From positions 142,644,057 to 142,708,056 of the forward strand of contig NC_062219.1 of the NCBI RefSeq assembly GCF_902686445.1: a stretch of DNA of 64,000 nucleotides, given 5' to 3'. Below the pieces are notes generated by a model that was not told the DNA's origin, searched no databases, and worked only from the letters and a program-made list of their open reading frames with translations. The DNA comes from Sciurus carolinensis. Taxonomy: Eukaryota; Chordata; Mammalia; Rodentia; Sciuridae. Below, piece by piece: positions 10,770 to 21,127 of the stretch; positions within the stretch are counted from its first letter, which is position 1; every line of letters starts with the position of its first letter. The translations under genes were made by a program, and so were the position numbers.

Positions 10770-13349
10770 AGTAACAAGTAAGTTATATAGGAAGAATAAT
10801 AAACTCTCTTACTTTGGATATGTGGCAATGTCATAATTCTGCTAAGTAAAAATTGGGGAATACAATAAATGATTTTAAAACTTGGCAGTCTGAACAAATC
10901 AGTACAGTACAAAATATATATATTTGAGTGATTCATTTCAGATGTTTAGTTCTTGATTTAAGTTTACTAGAATCTGATCACATTTATTAAAGTGGCACTA
11001 TCTTTTGTAAAGCATTTTAAGAGGTTTTGTCAGTACATAGCTGTTTGTTTGTAAGAAGACAAGAAGTAAGAAAAACACAGAACTTTGGCTGGTTAAATTG
11101 GTCTCCTAGTGAAATTTTTTTTTTTTTTTTTTTTTGCCAGTTGTAATTAAAAACTTGCTAACTCAAAGGAACAGCCATTATAGAGAATACAGAGAACAGT
11201 CCAGAAAATAGTAGAGCACCCTAACTTCTCTGTTTAACTTGTCTTTTAAAAAAGCAGGTTCATTTTAGATCCCATTCAAATTTAAGACTTCTGTTACCTA
11301 TGCTACTTTTCCTCCATCAAAAACAAGAATATATCAATCTATTGTGAGATTTGGGAAGGAGGATACCTTTAGCTATGTGGAAACCAGTTTTAGGGGTTTA
11401 CTATCACTGGCTTAGACATTTGTTCAAACAACAGCAACCAATTAGCAAATATTCAGTCTTAAAGATCTTTGAAGTAAATCTTAAAATTGATTCTTTTTAT
11501 GTACAAGCGTACTATTAATTTATGTGTTCTTTATATTCCTAATGCTTCCTCAAATTAAATTTAGACATAACTTTTCCAGGTCGATTCAATTTCTCCTTTT
11601 CTGTTGGACTTGAATTGTATTCTTTCTTGACTTTGGCTGTCCTATCAATAACTTAAAGCATTTGTATTCTAGAGGAATTACCAATAACGTTGAAATTGTC
11701 TCAGAAGTACAGAATGAAAATTTTAAAACATGGCAATTTTATGATTTGAGAAAGATATCATGGTATTATGGAGCACATGGTTCATAATCCAAAATTATCC
11801 AGAAAATAACTTGGACATGGTGTATATGAATGCATGGACCAAAGAGATCTGCACTCCTGTTTGTACTCTGGAATGAAAGTGAACTCAGTGGTCGGTCTGT
11901 GGCTTGTCCTGCAGCTCTCTCATTATCAAACTGACCTATATTAAGGTTTGAGTGTGTATGTGTGTGTACGTGTGTATACTTTTAATTTGGGGGGGATATT
12001 TTTGGTTCCTTTGCTGTTCTGTTATTCCCATAGGGATTTTGTAGAACTGGCACTCTTTTGATGTTTTGAAATGCAGTTGAATAGTGTGAATTTATGAAAT
12101 TGTTTTAATAGCTATTTATATGCTGAGATTTTTTAAAAGTTAGTGGTTTTCCTATAGAGACAAGATGTCTAATGATATATATGTATACATCTATATATCA
12201 TTATATACATATATAGAGAGCTATATATGAATACAGTCTAACTGGAAAGCTTTTGTTACTGAACACTTTTGTGTTCTAGTGGAGAATTTGATATATTTGT
12301 TTAGTTGAATGATCTTTTACGTAGAGGATGTTTGGGATTTTTGAATTTTGGAAAAGTTTTCTTGGTTTAATAGTGCCGGAGACCCTTGTTTGGGACATGA
12401 CAAAAGTCCTTATTGACATAGTTGGGTCACACTTTAAGATTTGTATGTGATTCAGCAGTAATTTTTCTTTTCACAAGTGCAAGAAGGAAGGGGTAACCCT
12501 GCAACTGACACTCCTTTATTTTAAAAATGTTTAGTGAAGTATCGCTGATAGTGAACTGGATTCCCCACAGAAGGAACTCCTGTGAACCCAGAGTCATTAC
12601 TTAACATACTGGTTAGACATGGCCACAGATGTGTTAGCTGGGAGCCTCATGCAAGCTACAAATTAGGCTCCAAAACCTTTAGCAGACAGAGGGACAAGTG
12701 GTCTGTCCCCTGGCACAGTTCCTTTGGTCACCTAGGGTCAAGAAATCCTAAATTATGGCTGTGTTCCCCACTTCCAGCTTCATTTCTGTTTTGGATCATA
12801 ATGCTTACGATCCAAACAGCATTAGTCTGTTTCCGATCTACTTTCTGAGTGTTTGTAGCATACATTTCCCCTGCTACATTTCCAAACCCACATCAGTTCT
12901 GCTTGTACTTTAAATGACAGAAGGAAATGAGTCGGCTTGTTTATTTTCTGTTTGTGGTCTGAGGACTAGGGATGATTTAAGATCAAAGAGTGTCTTTGGA
13001 AGAGGTCGTTGGAGAGCCCTGAGGAATAGGAGGGAAGTGGGGCTCCACATTCACATGCCGGGCCGTGCTCCCCTGCCAGCTCTCGTGGTTTCATAAAGAC
13101 TTCTTGCAGTTCTCGGATGTGCAGAGTGCCGTACCAAGTGTCGTCTGCTCTTCATACAGCGATGACCAGGAAGGGATTCCTGTCCTCCAGTCCACCAAGA
13201 GCTGCCTTGGAGACAACTTCAAATCCTAGAAGGGTTGGGGCTGTTGGCTTCCTGATTCTAGTTAGGAGTTTGAATCCTGTTGTCCCCACCATGATTCTGA
13301 TTTCCCCAGTCCATCCACTAACAGGAATTTCAGTAACTGAGCTGTCATT

Positions 13350-13575
13350 GCCGTGTCACAGGGAGAGAGTACTAGACTCTGAGCCAACGACTGAGGCTTG
13401 AATCCAGGCCCTGTCGCTTGTTAACTTTTTGATCTGAGTAAATCATGTAACATCTCTTGGCTTCTGTTCATACAGTGTGAAATTTGATTAATACTTCTTA
13501 TGGTTATTGTGAGGATTGTGTGAGATTATTTACTAATTCAGGCAAAGCAATATGTGTTTGACAGTAAATGATCCC
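13350..13575 (+). repeat. MIR inside the 3' UTR, sense
   Basis: MIR landmarks in order: tagactctgagccaacgact, then cttgttaactttttgatctg, then gtaaatcatgtaacatctct, then gttattgtgaggattgtgtg. It is the only clear interspersed repeat between the stop codon and the poly(A) signals. Confidence 0.75.
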
Positions 13576-14912
13576 TAGGTAGTTGCCTGAATTTTTCTTA
13601 AATAATGTTTTGCAAAACCAGTTGAATATGTTTTATAAGATTCACCTATTCCCATTCATTTCTGCATTTTCCCTACATTTTTAACATGAAAACTAAAAAA
13701 AGAAAAAAAAAGTCTCATAACCTAGTCCTTCACATTTTCTCCACCCTTTATTTTTAAAATCAGCAGATATTTATCTAAGGACACCTCTGGACTTCAGTGG
13801 TGGTGGGAGTGGCCGAGGCAAGCAGGATTAAGTTATAGGTTCTGGTTCCCACAGGTGGAAGTGGGACAGGAGTAGAGGTGACCAGCGTTTAGGCAGTCAC
13901 TCCTTTATTTCCCTGGATCTGCTTAGGATATTCATTGACTCTCTGTTGTATGCAAATTATTATCCTGGTTTTGGAGACAGAAAAGTGAGTAAGAGTCAGC
14001 CCCCTGACCCCTATGTCTGCCTTTCTTCCACAGATCAAGGTGGTTTTTGGTCCTGGTTATTATCATTGTTTTGTTTACTGGTTGGGTTTTTTTTGTTTTT
14101 AACCTAAAAGGAAAGACCATTATTTTAAATGTATGTTCATTTTATAATTCAGGAAGTAACAAGATACTAACAGCATTTTCAGAAATATTCTCATACTACT
14201 TCATTCTTACTGTCCCAAAGTTTTCTCAGAAAGTCTTAAACAGTTTCTCTAAACATTCTTATTTATTTTGTTTTCAAGATAAGAGGAATGTGAAAAAAGT
14301 CACTGAAGAAATTCTAGTAGCCTTAGATTGCAGAGAAGTTTGGTAACACGTGTTGGATAACTGGGTAAATTCCTGTTGTAACAATTAGGAATGAGACTCT
14401 TGGTGGTTAAAATGGACTGACCATTGAATGGTCTCATAATCTGCCATAATTGCCCATCCTTTTGAAACTCTGCCAGGTAGAAGGAACATCATTTGATTAG
14501 GAGTCATAACTTTTCAAATGTGTGGTACCATTTTATAGCAGGGGGAGGTTTAAAGATAGGAGATGTTGAGGGGCCACAGGACATACCTGTGACCCTTGAG
14601 CCCAGCCTCTCCTTCATAAGGCTGGAGCTACCCTGTGCGAGTACGTGTGCGCGCATACCTTTGTGTGTGGCTGTGCTGACAGCAGTGCGCTCCTCGTGTG
14701 GTGCTAGGTCGCCCCTTGGCCTGGAGGATCCGTCGAGCTCGGGCAGTGTGGTTTTGATCAGGAGGTTGTTGAGTGAGTTATCTCAACAGCCATCTGTGCA
14801 TTTGTTTGGGGCCATACTACATGTAGTATTTTCAATAAATATGGAGATAGGTTGGTTAATTCTTGATTAAATCAGTGGCGGCTCTCAAGTGTCTGAGTGA
14901 GCTGAGCTGTGA

Positions 14913-14919
14913 ACTGTGA
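14913..14919 (+). promoter_or_regulatory. miR-27 7-mer seed match
   Basis: ACTGTGA on the transcript strand pairs with miR-27 bases 2-8. The following base is T, so this is a 7-mer-m8 site. The stronger 8-mer site is at 16477. Confidence 0.4.
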
Positions 14920-16476
14920 TCCCCTTTTCCTGAGTTGAGGGGGTTCGTTTTGACATTCTTTACATTTGTTGAGCATATGTTGAGCTTACATAATAGCCCT
15001 TCCTTGATTTTGAGAACTAATTTAGCAGTTTCTTTAAAATCTTCCCCCTTTTCCCAAACAGATGCCATATGTCATGGTTTAGACAGACGCACAGCTTGTT
15101 GATGGAAGAGGAAGTGCTGGTTCAGAAGAGATTTTCCACACCTGTGGTTACGTAACTGTTCCTGAACAATAGCTGGGCAAGTGCGGATGGCTTGAGCCTC
15201 TTGACATTATTTTTTTCTTTAGATTCTATGCCGTACACATATGCAGACTGTCCATCCTTTGTAGTAACTTGACTGTCTCCGTTTGGGGAATGTCTCTAGG
15301 TCTTCAACCGACACTGGAAAGCAGGTGACAGACGCAAATACACAGGAAGGGTGACTGTAGTGCACAGGCATCTGAATCCCACCACTATCATGCTTTTTCT
15401 CTAAATATATTGGCAGTGACTAAAAACCATCATTTATTTTTCAGAACCCCATTTAAATGAATGTTAGTTTGAGAGTACTACTAATGATGAAAAGTTATCC
15501 CCCTTTGAAATTAAAAGGCTCACCCCATCACTAAGTCACTTTGGGATAGAGCATTTTGGAGTTTTCTTCTTAGACAGTAAGTCGAGGCCAAGTTCAAGTG
15601 CAGTGAAAATGATGTACTTTCAGTACTGGGTGAGCAGCACGGAGTCTGACTGCTGGCACTTTCCTGGTGTTGGCGACATCGAGTGCATTGACCACGGAGG
15701 AGTCGGAGAACATCCTGGCCTCCCTCAGCACACGCACCTTCTGACATGAGCTCCACGTGTTTAGATGAACAAATAGGAAAATTCACAGTGCTTTTTATTT
15801 TAGCTGTGTAACTTGGTGAAATTCATCTAATTCTACTCTGAGTATTAGCCCCTGGCTCCAGTCATTCTGGGATGAGGGGAGCAACTACTAAAATGTCTTT
15901 ATGTAAATTGTAAAAGTACAATTTACCTGACAGGTGTTGAAACTCACTTTCAAATTGTGTTAACTCTCAGACCACTGACGAATCATTTAGTTAAATCACA
16001 GTACTGTTCGTAAAAGCTAAATGATACCTTAGTGCCTTGAAAGTTAAAATACTTTTGCAAAGTGAATTTAGATTCAGGATTGGCACCGATGAGTGGGCTT
16101 GGGACACATCACCTGTGACTCCAGAGTTTAGGAAGGTGTCACTGAAACAGGTCTTGGCTACTGACTTCTTATGGGTTGTGTAAGCCAGTTATTGAGCCAT
16201 TGGCTCTGCCAGATGACAGCTACTTTCATTATGTTTTCATGATGTGGCATTTCCTCTGCTTTTTTTTTTTTTTTCTTTTTTCAAGTATGACATGGGGGGA
16301 AAATGTAGTCAAGCAAATTACATGTGGGATTTTAAACTTTAGTTTTGTTGTAAACTAGAGATTCTAGTGTGAGCGATGTTAGTTTTATATTGTAGTACAA
16401 GGGCAGACACTTTATGTAACTTTTAGAAATACGTTGACCATCAGGGATTTATTTTTACTATAGAAATACTAAATGT

Positions 16477-16484
16477 ACTGTGAA
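16477..16484 (+). promoter_or_regulatory. miR-27 8-mer seed match
   Basis: ACTGTGAA is the full 8-mer target of miR-27a/b. TMEM170B has been reported as a miR-27a target in breast cancer, so a site in this position also supports a 3' UTR reaching past 16.4 kb. Confidence 0.55.
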
Positions 16485-16626
16485 GCTTCAAGATGGGAGG
16501 AATAACCCTTGGAGGGGTAGTACACAGGAACAAAAGCATATTTGACAAAGTACCCTGCATTATGTGAACACAATTCCCCCCTTCTGTCAAGAGTATAAAC
16601 TACGCTGTATGAGTTTGTGTACTGCA

Positions 16627-16634
16627 TGTTTACA
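16627..16634 (+). promoter_or_regulatory. miR-30 8-mer seed match
   Basis: TGTTTACA is the 8-mer target of the miR-30 family. It lies 150 bp after the miR-27 match and 62 bp before a Pumilio element. Confidence 0.4.
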
Positions 16635-16695
16635 TAATAGTTTAATTTTGAAGGATTATTTAAAAAACTATGTTTATATATAATACCTAACAAGC

Positions 16696-16778
16696 TGTAA
16701 ATATTGTATACTATTGATTTTTAATTTTATATAAGCAATTTTTATTTCCCAATTCATGTACAAATCCCATTGTATATA
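16696..16778 (+). promoter_or_regulatory. Pair of Pumilio response elements
   Basis: TGTAAATA (16696-16703) and TGTATATA (16771-16778) both fit TGTANATA on the transcript strand, within the last 600 bp of the inferred 3' UTR. Confidence 0.5.
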
Positions 16779-17187
16779 TAGCATAATTTCCTGGAGAACA
16801 CAAATTTTGCAGTGAATTTTAAGTATTTTAATTGCAGAAAGCATCAAGTTAGCCTTAGAGAGATGTTGATCTTCATTTTAAATTATTTTTCACCACTCAT
16901 TTTCTTCAAAGGGCAGCAATAAACATATGCAAGTTGTTTTTGATTCTAGAAAGTTGGTCCACAAAGATCTAGGTTCCAGTTCATTGCTTTAAAGAAAAGA
17001 TGCACAATTAATCTCATCCAGTGTCTGATCACAGGACCCTTTCCAAGGTCCACACGTGACTCTCCTCTTTGTAATATACAGGGTGAACTCTACCGACGAC
17101 ACAAAACATCTGTTACAAGTGAATCCAGCACTTAACTGTCATTACACAGAATTTATTGGATTAAAAATTTGTAATATACAGTATTTT

Positions 17188-17232
17188 AATAAAGTTTCTG
17201 TATTCAATTTCATGCACTTATATATAAATAAA
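17188..17232 (+). promoter_or_regulatory. TMEM170B: Tandem poly(A) signals of TMEM170B
   Basis: Two canonical AATAAA hexamers lie 39 bp apart (17188-17193 and 17227-17232). The downstream sequence is T/GT-rich (ctttatgtagtgtcc, then ttggtgacgtatcgtctctg), as expected for a cleavage site at about 17,205-17,255. Unlike the isolated upstream hexamers, this pair has a good downstream element. Confidence 0.7.
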
Positions 17233-17494
17233 CCTGTCTTTAAAAGCTTTATGTAGTGTCCAACTCTTGGTGACGTATCGTCTCTGTTCACTCAGGTGCT
17301 CAGCGTCCTCCTTGCCCCCCTTGTCACCTTTTTGAGCCAGTTTTGTCTTGCATATGGGTTTTGGATGTATGTAGTGCTGAAAGGTAAGCAAGAAGTCTAG
17401 TGACCAATCAGGCCCGGTTTATAAATTTGCCTAGGACAGATCCTGGGCCATGTGGGTATCTAGTTCTAAGAATTATTGTTTTATGAAGCATGCC

Positions 17495-17705
17495 ATCACT
17501 TTTAATAATAATGCACCACCATTTCTTGAGTACTTAACATTTTGTAGACACTTCATGTATATTCTTAAACACCAAAGGTAACCCTTCAAGTTGTCTTTCA
17601 TCCATGTACAGGTGAAGCATTTGAGATTCAGAAAAGGTGGGAGACTTCAGAGTCACCTAACTAATAACTACTGAGCTGAGTATTTCATGCTCTCTTACCT
17701 GTATT
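17495..17705 (-). repeat. MIR, antisense
   Basis: Antisense MIR order: ttcttgagtacttaacattt, then cacttcatgtatattcttaa, then atccatgtacaggtgaagca. Just beyond the TMEM170B 3' end. Confidence 0.55.
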
Positions 17706-19084
17706 TCCCCCTACTATTCTGAGTTGGTTTCTACAGAATATTCTAGAAGCCCTTATGTATAATTAATATACAAAGACCAGATAACATTTTGGAGAGTTGA
17801 AAGATTATCAACTTAAAACTTGAATTGTCAAATTTATGCATAACTTAAATTTTTGTTAGGGATTTCTTAGGGAAGTGTTAGACACTCAGTAAGCTCAGGA
17901 CTCATCCTTCTGAGATCAGAGCAACAGCCAGTCCCTGTAAACATAATCAGCCCTGCTGGAATAAAAACTAGCTTAACTTTTTAAATTAATGCAAGAGTAA
18001 TGGAAGTAATCATGTTTCACAAACACTGACATATTTATTTAACATCATTACTAAATGGAAATGTATTTTCCTTTTTTCCAGGTAACATTTTCTTTCCATC
18101 ATAAGATTATAAAATTACTGAATACATTTCCTCCCTGACCATGAATCTTAAAGAAATTCTTGGACAAAATGTCTTGGAATAAAAAAAAAAAAATCTTTGA
18201 GATGACAAGTTGCCTATTTTGACTCTTCTCTTTGATTTTTGAAGATAAACACTACTTTGCTGGTGTTTTTGTAATAGGTGAGCTGCCTTTGCACATTCTG
18301 ACATATGCTCAGCATCACCCCCCCACGTGAGACAATGTTGCATCTTTTATGGCCTTAGGATGGCCACCTCCTCAGGCTTGCAGAGGAAGAATGTGTCGGG
18401 TTTGCTGAATAGATACTGAGGTCAACCATGTTTTGAAGTTAAACCTTCATTAGTCTGTAAAATAGAACCTGAAAGCTTTAGGGTACATAGAGGAAAGTAG
18501 AAAGGACCCACGGTAGGTCTTCCAGGAGCAGAAATCGGGTTTGCCTCCAGCTTCTAATGAAAACTTAAAAAGAAGAATCTATTTCCTATCACTGCTCCTG
18601 TTTGTGTGCTCCTAGTTTCCCACTACTTATTGCCACCATATTTTTCTTTGGGCCAATTTTATGAATATTCTTCAGACAGGAAATTCTGGGGTCTCATTTG
18701 CAAAACACAATTCAACCAGGTGAACTACTTGCAAAGCAGCAGTCCTACCACTAGATGGCGCAGTGGTTCTATTTTATTTCTCCCCTAGCTCCTTGGAACC
18801 CAAATTAACTCTGTACTTTTGAACTCGATTCCATAGGATGCATTAACAATTTTTTTCTGAAGTATATGTGAATAAGCTAAACCTGAGAAAAATTACTAAC
18901 GAATTTTACTGAGGAAAGTTAAGATTTAGGGCTGTTTGCAAGTTAGAAAATCACTAGTATGATTTTGAAAAGCCATTAATCTGGCCTTGATTTATGTGTT
19001 TTTCTTAAATTGCATCTGTTAATGCATAATGACTTGTTACCAGCACTTCTAGTGACAGGTACACAACACAACATAATCAGCCTT
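17706..19084. other. Unique intergenic DNA with a CTCF candidate
   Basis: No gene or dated repeat recognised. It contains the CTCF motif at 18748 and an A tract at 18,180. Open frames here are short and have no recognised similarity. Confidence 0.6.
18748..18762 (+). promoter_or_regulatory. CTCF motif, forward
   Basis: ccactagatggcgca fits the CTCF core CCASYAGRKGGC at every position, with the favoured GC following. It lies about 1.5 kb beyond the TMEM170B 3' end. Binding is not shown. Confidence 0.6.
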
Positions 19085-19215
19085 GTAGCCTGAGAGTTGG
19101 TTTTTAATTCCTGCCCTTCCAACGAGCATTTCAGCTTGGCCAAGCCAATTTACTTGTGTGACCCTCAGTTTTCACGTCAGGAAACAGGACTAATATCTCA
19201 TGTTATACTAGCAGG
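19085..19215 (+). repeat. MIR-like fragment, sense
   Basis: Features in order: aagccaatttacttgtgtga, then ccctcagttttcacgtcagg, then aacaggactaatatctcatg. These fit the MIR core and its 3' side. Confidence 0.45.
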
Positions 19216-19500
19216 TGGAACAAATATTCCACTTTGTCCTTTTGGCCTCTTGTGTCTTGTCTGCGTGAAGCATAGAAGGATGGCATAGTTTTAGAATTTT
19301 CCTATGTGTTTTGGTAGTAAGCTCAAATGCCTTGGTTTCAAAGTCAAATCCAGACTCTGTGTTCTGACAGCACAGTGCACTTTTAAAGAGAATTTGTTTC
19401 AGATCTCAACTGTCCCTTGACCCATGGCCTGCTACTATTACAACAGAGCCTAATGAGGACTTTTTTTTTTTTTTTTTTTTTTTTTTAAGAAATCTACCTC

Positions 19501-19613
19501 TGGGCTGGGGATATAGCTCAGTTGATAGAGTGCTTGCCTTGCAAGCACAAGGCCCTGAGTTCGATCCCCAGCACCACAGAAAAGAAGAAAAAAAAAAAAA
19601 AAAAAAAAAAAGA
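19501..19613 (+). mobile_element. Young ID-type SINE, intact with TSD
   Basis: A tRNA-derived SINE with a clear A box (tagctcagttgatagagtgc) and B box (gttcgatcc), then an A-rich tail of about 35 bp. An exact 14-bp duplication, aagaaatctacctc, flanks it at 19487-19500 and 19614-19627. The left copy sits after 26 T residues, giving the TTTT/AA cleavage context of the L1 endonuclease. It is a retroposed SINE, not a tRNA gene. Confidence 0.95.
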
Positions 19614-19821
19614 AAGAAATCTACCTCAGCAGAAAGGAGCCTGGGTAGAAAGCAGAATGGATAAACTTGCTCAGCTAGCAAATTCCTTGCATTCCCCGAA
19701 CCAAATATGTACAGGATGAGGAAATCAAAACAGCCAACATAAATTAAGTCCTCCTGCGACTACTGCTCCTGAGTCACCCATCAATTGCACATTATCACCA
19801 GCCCCCTCAGATCCTGGTACA

Positions 19822-19847
19822 AATGGTAAGGTAGAGACCTTACCATT
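19822..19847. other. Perfect 11-bp inverted repeat, 4-nt loop
   Basis: aatggtaaggt, loop agag, then the exact reverse complement accttaccatt. Not in a recognised repeat. Function unknown. Confidence 0.9.
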
Positions 19848-20565
19848 CTGCAGACAAGCCGGAGTCCAAGCTCAGAGAAGGGCTGATCTTTTCAGGGTCA
19901 GAGCTTCTGACTTTCAAAACCGAAGTACATAGTGTGGAGACAGATGTGCCCACACACTCTGGGTCTTAAATCAGGACCAAGCTTAAGACACCAGAGAAGA
20001 GGACCAAATATTTTCATGAAACTTTTTCCTGCCCCTTTCACATTCTGTGGGAATTGGTGTCCACGGTAAGCTCTGAAACATGATATAAGAAGACACACCT
20101 GTTACCTTTGATGTAGGAAATAGGAGATAGAACTTGTAGGGTTGAGGCCAACAATTTTGAGAGACTTAGGACTTGCAAGCTCTGTGCATGCCACCTGAGT
20201 GCCAAAAGAATGGGCTGTGGTCCTCTTCCCAGGTCTGACCCCCAGAGCACACAGACCTCCTGAGAGAACTGATCTCGCTGTGCCAACTTCTTTTGGAATA
20301 AACATGGAAATAAATTGACAACTCTTGTCTTCTTATGAATGCAATTTGCAAATTCAATGGAACAGCATCAGCATGGGCCTGTCATTCTGGGCCTGACCTA
20401 GACCAGGACCAGCTGGGCTTCATGAATTTGATACTTATGTGTCCTTTGTATTCTTAACTTGGATCAACCTGCAGATTTCTTACTTGAAACTTGTTTAACT
20501 TGGGGATTTGTTACAAGGTGAATGAGAAGGGATGAAACTTTTAAATCTAAACCATAACTTCTGGT

Positions 20566-20571
<6 letters not shown>

Positions 20572-20604
<33 letters not shown>
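20572..20604. repeat. (TG)n microsatellite
   Basis: Uninterrupted alternating TG for about 33 bp. Confidence 0.95.
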
Positions 20605-20606
<2 letters not shown>

Positions 20607-20750
20607 GTACCTAGAGGAAAGATGTACAGCCTGTATTATTGCAATAATAATAAGCACTGCAATAACATTGGCATTCAACTTTTACATCTATCAATCTATC
20701 ACCTCATTTTAGCCTCATATTCTGTTTTTATTTGGAGGAAAGTAAAATGC

Positions 20751-20830
20751 CTTTTTTTTTTCAGTGTTGGGGATCAAACCCAGGGATGTTTGCATGCTAG
20801 ACAGGTAAGTTACACCAGCAGGCCAAATTC
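20751..20830 (-). mobile_element. ID-type SINE fragment, antisense
   Basis: A T tract followed by gttggggatcaaacccaggg and then a diverged antisense A-box region is the reverse of an ID SINE 3' half. Confidence 0.75.
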
Positions 20831-21045
20831 TTTTTTCTGAAAGACATTTTCTTGGACAGAGTTCTTTCCTGAAAACTGGACGGCTTTTTTACAGATGTCA
20901 ATTCCAAGAGCAGTCCTGAGTTGGTCACAGCAGCCTATTGCTGGGACTCTGATGATCCTCAGGGCTCTGGAGGAATCCCTTGGAAACGGAGCATTTCCTG
21001 GGTATCCTGGGGCTAACCCAGTCTCCTGCTTTAAGTCTTTATAAA

Positions 21046-21127
21046 GGGTACATGTGCAGCTCAGAGGCGAAGCATTTGCTTGGCATCTTGGATGCATGAG
21101 GCCCTGGGTTTGATCTCAACACTTATA
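21046..21127 (+). mobile_element. Diverged ID-type SINE, sense
   Basis: gcagctcagaggcgaagcat, then gaggccctgggtttgatctc, keeps the A- and B-box order of ID SINEs with many changes. The tail is only about ten bases. Confidence 0.65.

Larger units (their letters stand above)
9765..17255 (+). other. TMEM170B: Probable 3' UTR of TMEM170B
   Basis: The stretch from the stop codon to the tandem poly(A) signals is AT-rich, has no frame of interest, and lacks the young SINEs and LTRs that are frequent elsewhere in the window. Only one MIR (13,350-13,575) and short AT or T tracts interrupt it. This fits a selected 3' UTR of about 7.5 kb. AATAAA also occurs at 10798, 10864, 14834 and 16918, so shorter isoforms are possible. 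Candidate regulatory sites include an 8-mer miR-27 match at 16477, an 8-mer miR-30 match at 16627, and Pumilio elements at 10762, 16696 and 16771. The extent is inferred; no transcript data were available. Confidence 0.68.

Noticed and set aside
19503..19575. tRNA gene
   Set aside because: The A and B boxes belong to a retroposed ID SINE with an A tail and target duplication. The copies at 23,323, 31,869 and elsewhere share this layout.
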